Assembly: GCA_963711035.1 (NCBI GenBank)
Contig: CAVQCN010000005.1
Coordinates: forward strand, 186,001-250,000
From: WHTK01 sp963711035
GTDB lineage: Bacteria > Chloroflexota > Dehalococcoidia > DSTF01 > WHTK01
Length of the DNA stretch: 64,000 bases
Direction: 5' to 3'
Part shown: positions 1 to 10,932 of the stretch, piece by piece
How the letters are laid out: the number at the start of each line of letters is the position of its first letter
Numbering within the stretch: position 1 is the stretch's first letter
Program-made: the position numbers and the translations under genes
Notes under the pieces: generated by a model
The model's database searches: none
The model's input: the letters and a program-made list of their open reading frames with translations, nothing else
What the model was told of the DNA's origin: nothing

Positions 1-1
1 G

Positions 2-550
2 ACGGCCTGCTTCTTCGGCGACGGCGCCGTCGTTGAGGGCGAGTTCCACGAGGCGATGAACCTCGCCAAGCTCTGGGACCTTCCGGTGCTGTTCATCTGC
101 GAGAACAACCGCTACGCGATGGGCACGGCCCTGTCCGTCTCGCATTCTGAGACCGACATCGCCTACAAGGCGCAGGGCTATGACGTGCCCAGCCAGGCCG
201 TCGACGGCATGGACGTCCTCGCGGTCGAAGCGGCGACCAGGGAGGCAGCGGAACGGGTGCGAAGCGGCGGCGGCCCCGAGCTGCTGGAGATGCGCACCTA
301 CCGTTTCCGCGGCCACTCGCTGTCGGACCCTGAGCTGTACCGGCCCAAAGAAGAGGTCGAGGTCTGGAAGGAGCGTGACCCGATTCCCGCCTTCGTCGAG
401 CACCTGCGCAGCGCCAACCAGCTGACCGACGCAGAGTACGACGAGCTCGAGAAGAGCGTCGAGCAAGAGGTCGAGGAGGCGATTGCGTTCGCCGAGGAGA
501 GCCCCTGGGAGGCGCTGGAAGACCTGACGAAGGATGTCATGACCCCATGA
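2..550 (+). CDS. 2-oxoacid (pyruvate-type) dehydrogenase E1 alpha, 5'-truncated
   Basis: The reading frame is open to the left edge, so only the C-terminal 182 residues are visible. It begins inside the thiamine diphosphate motif: GDG near the edge, then NN about 30 residues later, the usual GDG-x(n)-NN arrangement. The later RFRGHSLSDPELY stretch matches the phosphorylation-loop region of E1 alpha. The protein pairs with the E1 beta encoded next, overlapping it by 4 nt (ATGA), to decarboxylate a 2-oxoacid and acylate the E2 lipoyl domain. The substrate cannot be read from the sequence: pyruvate, acetoin or a branched-chain acid are all possible. A second, complete copy lies at 57583-58614. 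The true start is outside the window. Confidence 0.9.
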   Translation, partial: TACFFGDGAVVEGEFHEAMNLAKLWDLPVLFICENNRYAMGTALSVSHSETDIAYKAQGYDVPSQAVDGMDVLAVEAATREAAERVRSGGGPELLEMRTYRFRGHSLSDPELYRPKEEVEVWKERDPIPAFVEHLRSANQLTDAEYDELEKSVEQEVEEAIAFAEESPWEALEDLTKDVMTP

Positions 551-1521
551 CGACGATGACCTATCGCGAATCCATCCGTTCCGCCCTTCGCGACGGCATG
601 TCGCGAGACCCGCGCGTGTTTCTCATGGGCGAGGACGTCGGCCGTTACGGCGGCGCCTTCGCCGTAAGCCACGGGCTGCTGGAGCAGTTCGGCCCCGAGC
701 GAATCCGCGACACGCCTCTGATGGAGTCGACCTTCCTGGGCGCCGGCATCGGCGCGGCGCTCAACGGTATGCGGCCCATCGTCGAGATCATGACGATCAA
801 CTTCAGCTTGCTGAGCATGGATCAGGTGCTCAACAACGCGGCGACGCTGCGCTACATGTCGGGCGGCCAGCTCAGCGTGCCCCTCGTCGTGCGCATGTCG
901 ACGGGTGGTGGCCGGCAGATGGCGGCGCAGCACTCCCACAGCCTGGAGAACTGGTACGCCTCGATTCCTGGCATCTCGGTGCTGGCGCCCGCGACCGTCG
1001 CCGACGGCCGCGGCATGCTGCTGGCTGCGCTGCAGGAGCCCGACCCCGTCTTCATCATGGAGCACGCCACGCTCTACCCCCTCGAAGGCGAGGTGGACGA
1101 GAACAGCGACGCCTGCGACATCCGCAAGGCGGCCATCATGCGCGAGGGGCAGCACGTCAGCCTCATCACCTACGGCGCCTGCGTCTGGAAGGCGCTGGCA
1201 GCCGCCGACCAGCTCGCCGAAAAGGGCATCGAGGCCGAGGTGATCGACCTGCGGGTCCTGCGTCCACTCGACAGCGAGACGTTCCTGAACTCGGTTGCGA
1301 AGACGCGCGGCGCAGTCGTCATCGAGGAAGCCTGGCGCGCCGGCGGTCTCGCAGCGGAGGTCTCGGCGCAGATTATGGAGAACGTGTTCGATGCGCTGCA
1401 ATGGCCGGTGCAGCGTGTTTGCGGGGTCGAGGTGCCGGCGCCGTACGCGAAGCACATGGAGGATGCCTCGTTGCCGCAGGTCGCCGACATCGTCGAAGTC
1501 GTGGAGGAGAACTTGCTCTGA
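547..1521 (+). CDS. 2-oxoacid (pyruvate-type) dehydrogenase E1 beta
   Basis: This 324-residue protein has the full length and features of the E1 beta subunit: MGEDVGRYGGAF near residue 28, the FLGAGIGAALNGMRPIVEIM segment and the C-terminal transketolase-like domain with IDLRVLRPLD. It forms the alpha2beta2 E1 with the preceding gene. The ATG overlaps the E1 alpha stop by 4 nt, and its TGA overlaps the next ATG by one base, so the three genes are translationally coupled. It is clearly paralogous to the E1 beta at 58614-59585, with many shared blocks. Substrate assignment (pyruvate versus acetoin or branched-chain acids) remains inference. Confidence 0.93.
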   Translation: MTTMTYRESIRSALRDGMSRDPRVFLMGEDVGRYGGAFAVSHGLLEQFGPERIRDTPLMESTFLGAGIGAALNGMRPIVEIMTINFSLLSMDQVLNNAATLRYMSGGQLSVPLVVRMSTGGGRQMAAQHSHSLENWYASIPGISVLAPATVADGRGMLLAALQEPDPVFIMEHATLYPLEGEVDENSDACDIRKAAIMREGQHVSLITYGACVWKALAAADQLAEKGIEAEVIDLRVLRPLDSETFLNSVAKTRGAVVIEEAWRAGGLAAEVSAQIMENVFDALQWPVQRVCGVEVPAPYAKHMEDASLPQVADIVEVVEENLL

Positions 1522-2716
1522 TGGCCGACTTCCGTATGCCGATCCTCGGTGCCGATATGAAGGCCGGCGAGCTCGTCGCTTGGCGCAAGCAGCCCGGCGA
1601 CCGGGTCGAGAAGGGTGAAATCATCGCCGAGGTCGAGACCGACAAGGCCCTCGTCGAAATCGAGTCGATGTACACCGGCGTGGTCGAGAAGCTGCTCGTC
1701 GAGCGGGGCGAGAAGGTACCCGTCGGCACGGTACTGGCCGTGATCGAGGCCGAGGAAGGCGAGGAAGAGGCGCCTGCTCCGACGGCAGCGCCTGCGGCTG
1801 CCCCTCCTCCGACGCCACGACCCGGTCGCGTGGCGCGAGCCGTCCGAGCGCCATCCGCGGCCGGTCGCCTTCGCGTTTCGCCGGTAGCACAGAAGCTGGC
1901 CGACGACCGCGGCATCGACCTCGCCGGCGTCACGGGCTCCGGTCCGGGCGGTCGCATCATGCTCCACGACGTGGAAGCGGCAATCGCGGCCGCGGCGCCG
2001 AAGGAGGCTGCGCCTGCCCCCGCGCCGGCAGCAGGCGCGCCATCCGACCGCAGTCTGCGCATGCGGCAGAGCATCGCTGCCGCCATGACCCGGTCGCACC
2101 AGGAGATACCGCACTTCTACATCGAGAGCGTGATCGATATGAGCCGCGCCATCGACTGGCTCAGCCAGGAGAACGCCGAGCCGGCCGGTCGCGCGGCGGC
2201 TGCTCTACGGCGTGCTGCTGGTGAAGGCCGCGGCCCTGGCACTGAAGAAAGTGCCGGAGTTGAACGCGAGTCTGGGCGGAAGACCACGTCGAGTTGAGGC
2301 CGCAGATACACGTCGGCGTGGCGGTTGCGCTGCCGGGCGGCGGGCTCGTCGCGCCGGCCATCCACGATACAGACTCGCTGAGCCTCGACGAGCTCATGAC
2401 GCAGTTCCGCGACCTGGTTAGCCGCTCCCGCGCGGGCCGCTTGCGCAGCTCGGAGATGACCGACCCCACCATCACTGTGACGAGCCTGGGCGAGCTGGGC
2501 GCGGAAAGTGTCTTCGGCCTGATCTATCCGCCGCAGGTGGGTCTGGTCGGCTTCGGCAGGCTGACGGAGCGGCCCTGGGCGGTGAACGGCATGATCGGCG
2601 TGCGCAAGGTCATCCACGCCTCGTTAGCGGGTGATCATCGGGCATTGGACGGGTATCGCGGCAGCGTCTACCTGTCCGAGATAGAGCGACTTCTGCAGGA
2701 GCCGGAGAACCTATGA
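1521..2716 (+). pseudogene. Dihydrolipoamide acyltransferase (E2) with two +1 frameshifts
   Basis: Conceptually a 397-residue E2. It has an N-terminal lipoyl domain with the EVETDKALVEIE lipoylation site, an Ala/Pro linker, a peripheral-subunit-binding domain (RVSPVAQKLADDRGIDL) and a catalytic domain ending with the DHRALDG active-site motif. The frame changes twice. After SQENAE an extra C near 2181 shifts to the frame reading LLYGVLLVKAAALALKK. After PELNAS an extra base near 2271 shifts to the frame reading WAEDHVELRPQIHVGVAVAL. Removing those two bases restores one uninterrupted E2 that ends at the ATGA overlap with the next gene. All catalytic parts remain, so this is either a very recent pseudogene or two sequencing/assembly indels. 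As the sequence stands, translation stops at 2297 and no acyltransferase domain is made. Confidence 0.85.
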
Positions 2717-2970
2717 ACGAGAACGAGTTGCACGAAAAAGTCCTTGGTGTCCTGGCGGAGCTGGCCCCGGAGGTCGACGTTCAGGGCCTCAAGCAAGCGG
2801 TCCGGCTACGCGATCAGGTAGACCTGGACTCGATGGACTTCCTCAACTTCCTGATTGGCATCGACGAGCAGCTGGGCGTCGACATCCCGGAGACCGACTA
2901 CGCCAAGCTGGAGACGCTCGATTCCATCTACAGCTATCTGCAGGACAAGCTCGCAAAGGCCCGGCCCTGA
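2713..2970 (+). CDS. Acyl carrier protein
   Basis: An 85-residue acidic protein with the four-helix acyl-carrier pattern. The phosphopantetheine-attachment serine is in LDSMDFLNFL near residue 40, and the LGVDIPETDYAKLETLDSI tail is typical of the family. It would carry acyl groups as thioesters on a 4'-phosphopantetheine arm. Its ATG overlaps the E2 stop (ATGA), placing it in the dehydrogenase operon. An ACP coupled to E1/E2 genes suggests that the acyl product may be handed to a carrier protein rather than only to CoA; that is inference. The last 27 nt recur in altered form after the next gene. Confidence 0.85.
   Translation: MNENELHEKVLGVLAELAPEVDVQGLKQAVRLRDQVDLDSMDFLNFLIGIDEQLGVDIPETDYAKLETLDSIYSYLQDKLAKARP
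2944..2970 (+). repeat. Direct repeat copy 1 (3' end of ACP gene)
   Basis: A 27-nt segment at the end of the acyl carrier protein gene, starting GACAAGCTCGC, matches 3398-3424 at 22 of 27 positions. The two copies flank the OsmC gene at 2979-3395. Confidence 0.6.
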
Positions 2971-2978
2971 GACCGAAG

Positions 2979-3395
2979 ATGGAGCGACCTCTTAGCTACG
3001 AAGTCGATGCCAGGACTATTGACGAATCCGTGTCAGTGGTCACCTGCAAGGCTACGACGATCAGTTTCGACAGTTCGTCGGGCGTCAGCACTGAACTGCC
3101 CGGACCGGCAGAGCTGCTTGCTGCGGCCTTTGCAGCTTGCGTGCTCAAGAACGTGGCGCGATACACGGAGATCCTGAGGTTCTCTCAGCAAGGCGCTTCG
3201 ATCCACGTCACGGCCGAGCGCCAGCAGTCGCCACCGAAGATCACACGAATCACGTATCTGCTTCGGATCAAGACCAACGAGGCTCCGCACCGTGTCGATT
3301 TGCTGCACACAAACATCGCCAAATTTGGCACCATCTACAACACACTTGCCGAAACCTGTGAGGTCAGTGGCAGGATCGAGATCGACCCGACATAG
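2979..3395 (+). CDS. OsmC-like protein
   Basis: 138 residues with the OsmC/Ohr fold signature: an N-terminal beta region, GPAELLAAAFAACVLKNV with the first cysteine near residue 53, and a second cysteine near residue 127 in AETCEVSG. These two cysteines are the usual peroxidatic pair of organic-hydroperoxide reductases, so a role in peroxide detoxification is likely but not proven. It starts 8 nt after the ACP stop. By eye its base composition is less GC-rich than the neighbours, and it sits between two copies of a 27-nt repeat, which suggests that it was inserted into the operon. A second, different OsmC protein lies at 50879-51334. Confidence 0.8.
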   Translation: MERPLSYEVDARTIDESVSVVTCKATTISFDSSSGVSTELPGPAELLAAAFAACVLKNVARYTEILRFSQQGASIHVTAERQQSPPKITRITYLLRIKTNEAPHRVDLLHTNIAKFGTIYNTLAETCEVSGRIEIDPT

Positions 3396-3397
3396 GA

Positions 3398-3424
3398 GAC
3401 AAGCTCGCGAAGGTCCGCTCCGGA
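3398..3424 (+). repeat. Direct repeat copy 2 (ACP-tail remnant)
   Basis: Begins three bases after the OsmC stop codon and matches the ACP gene end at 2944-2970 in 22 of 27 positions. It is open in frame with no stop, so it looks like a leftover ACP C-terminus or a duplication made when the OsmC gene arrived. Confidence 0.6.
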
Positions 3425-3430
3425 CAGCCC

Positions 3431-6163
<2,733 letters not shown>

Positions 6164-6269
6164 GTCTTCAGCATAGGCCCATCGAAGCAAGACTGCAGGT
6201 TACGAATGTGTGGCAGCAGAGGGGGCGTCGCGATGCTAACATGCGATCGCCACACGAAAGGAGCGCTCT

Positions 6270-6899
6270 ATGTCAGGGCTAATCGTCGTCCTGGTAATCA
6301 TCGCCGTCATCGTCGTCGTCGGCTTCATCCTCATGGGGATGTACAACGGCCTCGTGCGGTCGCGCCTGCGCGTCCACGAAGCCTGGTCCGGCATCGACAT
6401 TCAGCTCAAGCGACGGTCCAGCCTGATCCCCAACCTGGTCGAGACCGTAAAGGGATACGCGGCGCACGAGCGCGAGACGCTGGAAAACGTCACGCGCGCA
6501 CGCTCGATGCTGGACAACTCACAAACGGCACCGCAAGCAGCGCAGGCCAACAACATGCTGACCCAGGCGTTGCGATCGCTGTTCGCCGTTTCCGAGGCCT
6601 ATCCGGACCTCAAGGCGAACCAGAACTTCCTGCAGTTGCAGTCTGAGCTGACCGACACGGAAGAGAAGATCGCCTATGCGCGGCAGTTCTACAACCGCAA
6701 TGTGCTGTCGTACAACACCAGCGTGCACACGATGCCGACGATGTTCATCGCCAACATGTTTGGCTTCCGCGAAGAGGAGTTCTTCGAGGCGGAGGAGGAA
6801 GCGCGTCAGGACGTCCAGGTCAGCTTCGCCAACCCTCCGGCAGCGCCGGCGCCGCCCGCGGCCCCACCTGCCGAGCCGCCTGCTAGCCCGAACAGCTAG
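6270..6899 (+). CDS. LemA family membrane protein
   Basis: 209 residues. Residues 5-30 form one strongly hydrophobic N-terminal helix. The LemA core follows (YNGLVRSRLRVHEAWSGIDIQLKRR, SLIPNLVETVKGYAAHE) and then helical repeats. The final 25 residues are Ala/Pro-rich. LemA proteins are membrane-anchored helical proteins of poorly defined function. They often neighbour HtpX-type proteases, as here, where an M48 protease is encoded two genes downstream. The start is supported by AAGGAG 7 nt upstream. An extended -10-like TGCTAACAT ends at 6242. Confidence 0.9.
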   Translation: MSGLIVVLVIIAVIVVVGFILMGMYNGLVRSRLRVHEAWSGIDIQLKRRSSLIPNLVETVKGYAAHERETLENVTRARSMLDNSQTAPQAAQANNMLTQALRSLFAVSEAYPDLKANQNFLQLQSELTDTEEKIAYARQFYNRNVLSYNTSVHTMPTMFIANMFGFREEEFFEAEEEARQDVQVSFANPPAAPAPPAAPPAEPPASPNS

Positions 6900-6905
6900 C
6901 CCGCG

Positions 6906-7538
6906 GTGTCGCGAGCGGTCTTCTTGCCGGGCGCCGGCGGACGGCGCAGCTTCTGGGCGCCGGTCGCGGAGCAGCTGAGAGCAGACATCGATGTCTTGCT
7001 GCTGGGCTGGCCCGGCTTCGGCGATGAGCCCCCGAATCCGGCGATCGAGCGACTGTCCGACCTGACCGCCTTCGTCATCGAGCGCATCCACGCGCCGATA
7101 GACGTGGTCGCGCAGTCGATGGGCTGCGTAGTGGCGATGCAACTGGCCCTGCAACGGCCTGACCTCGTGCAGCGCCTCGTCCTCTGCGGCGCCTCCGGGG
7201 GCATCGATCTGCAGCCGTTTGGCGCTGCGGACTGGCGCGAGGACTATGAGGACGAGGGCCTCCCGGAGTCGATGCCGCGCTGGTTCGTTGACGATCGCAG
7301 CGATCTCGGCGCTGCGATCCCGTCGATTACAGCGCCAACGCTGCTGCTCTGGGGTGAACGCGACGAGATCAGCCCGCCGGCGGCGGCCGCCCATTTTGAG
7401 CACCTGCTACCCAACGCGCGACTCGAAATCATCCCGGGGGGCGAACACTCCTTCCCGATCGAGCAACCCGGTGAGGCCGCCGTGGCGATCGACGCCTTTC
7501 TACGGCAGTCGGCGGCAGCGCCGGCGAGGGGAGCCTGA
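6906..7538 (+). CDS. Alpha/beta hydrolase
   Basis: 210 residues with the alpha/beta-hydrolase fold pattern. The nucleophile elbow is AQSMGCVVAMQ (Ser near residue 78), the acid is probably in LLWGERDEI and the histidine is in GGEHSFPIE near the end. The substrate is unknown. The GTG start lies 6 nt after the lemA stop, and the TGA overlaps the ATG of the protease gene by one base, so it belongs to the lemA-hydrolase-htpX unit. It lacks a signal peptide and is probably cytoplasmic. Confidence 0.85.
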   Translation: MSRAVFLPGAGGRRSFWAPVAEQLRADIDVLLLGWPGFGDEPPNPAIERLSDLTAFVIERIHAPIDVVAQSMGCVVAMQLALQRPDLVQRLVLCGASGGIDLQPFGAADWREDYEDEGLPESMPRWFVDDRSDLGAAIPSITAPTLLLWGERDEISPPAAAAHFEHLLPNARLEIIPGGEHSFPIEQPGEAAVAIDAFLRQSAAAPARGA

Positions 7539-8458
7539 TGCGCGAATCCGACCAGCCCGTCCTGATCTACGACCGCATTGCTTCCAACCGGCGCCGGACG
7601 TTCCTGCTCATGATCGTGTTCTTCCTCATCGTGGCCGGCGCCGCGACCGCCATCGGCATCATCGCCGGCCTGCCCGTCGGCCTGGCGCCGATCGTCATCA
7701 TCTTCGTGGTCGGGTTCGTCGTCTTCAGCTACTTCGGCTCGGACAGCGTGGCCCTGTCTGTCGCAGGCGCCCACGACGTGACGAAGACCGAGGAGCCGGA
7801 GCTCTATCGCGTGGTCGAGAACCTCTGCATCGGCGCCGGCCTGCCGATGCCGCAGGTCTTCGTCATCGAGGACGGCTCGATGAACGCGTTCGCCACGGGC
7901 CGCGATCCGAAGCATGCATCCGTCGCCATCACGCGCGGGCTGATGAGCAAGCTCGATCACCGGGAACTGGAGGGAGTCATCGCCCACGAGCTGTCACATA
8001 TCGGCAACCGCGACACGCTGTTGATGACGACGATCGTGGTACTGATCGGCGTGCTGGCGTTGCTTTCGGACCTGGCGTTTCGCATGACGTGGTTCGGCGC
8101 CGGCGCCCGCGGACGCTACCGAGACAAGAACAACCAGGGGGCGGCGATTATTTTCGTCATCGCACTCATCGGCGCGATCCTGGCGCCGATCGCGGGCCGG
8201 ATCATCGCCATGGCGGTCTCACGCCAGCGCGAATACCTGGCCGACGCCTCGGGCGCCCTCCTGACGCGCTACCCCGAGGGGCTGGCCAGCGCACTCGAGA
8301 AGATCGAAAAGGACACGGATCCGCTGGACGCGGCGACGAAGGCGACGGAGCACCTGTACTTCGTCAACCCGCTGCACGACCACGACAGCTTCCTCAACAA
8401 CCTCTTCTCGACCCATCCGCCAATCGAGGAGCGCATCCGCCTTCTGCGTGCGATGTAG
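7538..8458 (+). CDS. HtpX-like M48 zinc metalloprotease
   Basis: 306 residues. Two hydrophobic helices lie near residues 20-70. The zinc-binding HELSH motif is at residues 150-154 (GVIAHELSHIGNRD). Two more membrane segments follow (residues 160-185 and 205-230), then the third zinc ligand region REYLADASGA. The N-terminus carries an extra cytosolic stretch. HtpX-type enzymes degrade damaged membrane proteins and work with FtsH, whose gene is at 27015-28970. The pairing with LemA upstream is common in bacteria. The start is fixed by the TGATG overlap with the hydrolase gene. Confidence 0.92.
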   Translation: MRESDQPVLIYDRIASNRRRTFLLMIVFFLIVAGAATAIGIIAGLPVGLAPIVIIFVVGFVVFSYFGSDSVALSVAGAHDVTKTEEPELYRVVENLCIGAGLPMPQVFVIEDGSMNAFATGRDPKHASVAITRGLMSKLDHRELEGVIAHELSHIGNRDTLLMTTIVVLIGVLALLSDLAFRMTWFGAGARGRYRDKNNQGAAIIFVIALIGAILAPIAGRIIAMAVSRQREYLADASGALLTRYPEGLASALEKIEKDTDPLDAATKATEHLYFVNPLHDHDSFLNNLFSTHPPIEERIRLLRAM

Positions 8459-8472
8459 GACGAATTAACGCG

Positions 8473-9174
8473 ATGGCAAAGACCAAGACACCCGGCAAGA
8501 GCTCCAGGGCGACCTACACACCCGACGAGATCATCGAGATCCTGGACGACTACTACGGCGAACCACAGTGGCGGCCCCACCACGACGCCATGAGCGAACT
8601 GGTCCTGACGTTGCTGTCGCAGAACACCTCCGACACGAACTCGGGGCGGGCCTTCTCGCGGCTGCTGCAACGCTTTCCCACCTGGCAGGCGGTGGCCGAC
8701 GCGCCGCTGGAGGAGATCGAGGACGCTATCCGACCCGGCGGCCTGGCGCCGACCAAAGCGCCGCGCCTCAAGGCGATGCTGCTGGAGATTCGCGACCGCA
8801 CCGGCAGCTTCGATCTGTCGCTGCTGGAGACGATGCCACTGCCCGAGGCGCGCGAGTGGCTGCGCACGCTGCCGGCCGTCGGGCCCAAGACGGCGGCCTG
8901 CGTCTTGCTCTTCGGCCTGGGACGGCCGGGCCTGCCCGTCGACACGCACGTGCACCGCGTCTCCATCCGCCTCGGTCTAGTCGACGTCAAGCTGACGCCG
9001 GAGAAGGCGCAGGCGCAGCTCGAAGCCGAGGTTCCCGAGGAAGACCATTACCGCTTTCACATCCTCCTTATCCGCCACGGCCGCCATCTCTGCACGGCGC
9101 GCGCACCCAACTGCCCTGAGTGCCCGCTGCAGCCGCGTTGCCCCTCTGCAGCGGCATTTCTGGCCAAGTTCTAG
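8473..9174 (+). CDS. nth: Endonuclease III-like DNA glycosylase/AP lyase
   Basis: 233 residues. It has a helix-hairpin-helix LPAVGPKTAACVLLF containing the catalytic lysine, then the catalytic aspartate in PVDTHVHRV. The C-terminal 4Fe-4S loop has the classic spacing C-x6-C-x2-C-x5-C (CTARAPNCPECPLQPRC). Such enzymes excise oxidised pyrimidines and cleave abasic sites in base-excision repair. ATG 8473 is chosen because the preceding protease gene ends at 8458; the longer frame upstream is a shadow. It is probably the last gene of the lemA unit. Confidence 0.93.
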   Translation: MAKTKTPGKSSRATYTPDEIIEILDDYYGEPQWRPHHDAMSELVLTLLSQNTSDTNSGRAFSRLLQRFPTWQAVADAPLEEIEDAIRPGGLAPTKAPRLKAMLLEIRDRTGSFDLSLLETMPLPEAREWLRTLPAVGPKTAACVLLFGLGRPGLPVDTHVHRVSIRLGLVDVKLTPEKAQAQLEAEVPEEDHYRFHILLIRHGRHLCTARAPNCPECPLQPRCPSAAAFLAKF

Positions 9175-9277
9175 CCAGCCCTCTTTTCGCTGCCGGCTTT
9201 CACCACAGGGAAGCGGAGTCGCCTATGTCAGGCGTCTACGAAGCTGTCCGAGACGGCTCCGTGAAGGGCAGTTCGCG

Positions 9278-9307
9278 TTGACTTCAATAAACGCTAAAGC
9301 CTATGAT
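9278..9307 (+). promoter_or_regulatory. Sigma70-like promoter for rny
   Basis: TTGACT (9278-9283) and TATGAT (9302-9307) are separated by 18 nt in an AT-rich stretch of the 212-nt gap after endonuclease III. About 75 nt of leader follow before the rny ATG, with a weak AAACC/GGTTT hairpin near 9323-9341. Confidence 0.75.
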
Positions 9308-9386
9308 CAAACAAGATTTATAACAAACCGTTAAGGTTTTTCCGCTTTGAACAGACCTACAAACGGCTACGGAAAGGAAGGTCGCA

Positions 9387-10925
9387 ATGCCCGCCACGGC
9401 CATTGCTGCGATCGCCATTGTCGGCGTCTTGGCGCTGGTGGCTGGGGCTCTCGTCGGTCAAGCCGTACTCAGTCGGAGGGGCAAGGGTAGGCTCGAAGCG
9501 GCGTCTCAAGACGCCGAACGCATACTCACGGAAGCGCAAACTCGAGAGAAGGAACTTCTCCTTGAAGCCAAGGAGGAGTCGATCCGCATTCGTACCCAAG
9601 CCGAGACCGAAGCCAAAGAGCTCCGTCAGGAAGTGCTACGCCTGGAACAACGTGTCTCCCAGAAAGAGGAGAACCTCGACCACAAACAAGAGCTCATCGA
9701 TCGGCGCGATCACGCCCTGAGCGAACGTGAGCAGAAGCTCGAAGAAACGCGCCAGCTCGTCGAAGAGCTCACCGGCCAGCGCATGGCCGAGCTGGAGCGC
9801 GTTTCCCACCTGACCCAGGGCGAAGCACGCACCCTTCTCATGACCGAGGTCGAAGCGGAGATCCGCGAAAACGCCAACCGCCTCGTGCGCCAGATCGAAG
9901 AGGAGGTGAAGGAGACCGCCGGCCCACGCGCCCGCGAGATCATCACTGCGACGATCCAACGCATCGCCACGGAGGCAGTGTCCGAGTCCACCGTCTCCGT
10001 CGTGCCGATCCCCAGCGACGACATGAAGGGCCGCATCATCGGCCGCGAGGGGCGCAACATCCGCGCCATCGAAGCAGCCACCGGAGTCGACCTGATCATC
10101 GATGACACGCCAGACGTGGTCATGCTGTCGTCCTTCGACGGCGTGCGCCGCGAGGTGGCCCGTCTGGCGCTGAGCCGGCTGATCTCGGACGGGCGCATCC
10201 ACCCCACCCGCATCGAAGAGGTGGTCGAGAAGTCGCGACAGGAAGTCGAGAACGAGATCAAGTCCGCGGGTGAGGAGGCCATGCTCAAGGCAAACGCCCC
10301 GGGTCTGCACCCGGAGATCCTCTACACTTTGGGGCGGCTCAAGTACCGCACCAGCTACGGCCAGAACCAGCTCATGCACGCCGTAGAGTCGTCGCAGATC
10401 GGCACCATGCTGGCCCGCGAGATCGGTTGCGATGTCAACGTCATGCGCCGCGGCGCGCTGCTGCACGACATCGGCAAGGCCATCGACCGCGAGATGGAGG
10501 GCACGCACGCCATCCTCGGCGCCGAGTTGGCCCGCCGCTACTCGATTCCGGAGCCCATCGCCCACTGCATCGAGGCGCATCACGAAGAGGTGCAGCCGCA
10601 CAGCCTCGAGGCACTGCTGGTGCAGGTCGCAGACGCAATCAGCGGCGGACGGCCCGGCGCCCGCATGGAAGCGCTGGAGTCGTACATCAAGCGCCTGGAA
10701 GCGCTGGAGAAGATCGCCACGAGCTTCGGCGGCGTCGACAAGGCCTTCGCCATCCAGGCCGGCCGCGAGGTACGCGTCCTCGTCAAGCCGGAAGACATCG
10801 ACGACCTCGGCGCCATGCGCCTGGCTCGCGACGTCTCCAAGCAGATCGAGGAGTCGATGGAGTACCCGGGCCAGATCAAGGTCACCGTCGTGCGCGAGAC
10901 GCGGGCGAGCGACTTCGCCCGATAG
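9387..10925 (+). CDS. rny: Ribonuclease Y
   Basis: 512 residues with the domain order of RNase Y. An N-terminal membrane helix (residues 5-25) is followed by a long charged coiled coil to about residue 180, a KH RNA-binding domain (GRIIGREGRNIRAIEAATGVD near 212) and an HD domain with ALLHDIGKAIDRE near 355. The enzyme is a membrane-anchored endoribonuclease that starts mRNA decay. The start has AAGGAAGG upstream. The YmdB-like gene follows after 7 nt, the arrangement also seen in Firmicutes. Confidence 0.97.
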   Translation: MPATAIAAIAIVGVLALVAGALVGQAVLSRRGKGRLEAASQDAERILTEAQTREKELLLEAKEESIRIRTQAETEAKELRQEVLRLEQRVSQKEENLDHKQELIDRRDHALSEREQKLEETRQLVEELTGQRMAELERVSHLTQGEARTLLMTEVEAEIRENANRLVRQIEEEVKETAGPRAREIITATIQRIATEAVSESTVSVVPIPSDDMKGRIIGREGRNIRAIEAATGVDLIIDDTPDVVMLSSFDGVRREVARLALSRLISDGRIHPTRIEEVVEKSRQEVENEIKSAGEEAMLKANAPGLHPEILYTLGRLKYRTSYGQNQLMHAVESSQIGTMLAREIGCDVNVMRRGALLHDIGKAIDREMEGTHAILGAELARRYSIPEPIAHCIEAHHEEVQPHSLEALLVQVADAISGGRPGARMEALESYIKRLEALEKIATSFGGVDKAFAIQAGREVRVLVKPEDIDDLGAMRLARDVSKQIEESMEYPGQIKVTVVRETRASDFAR

Positions 10926-10932
10926 GAGCTTC

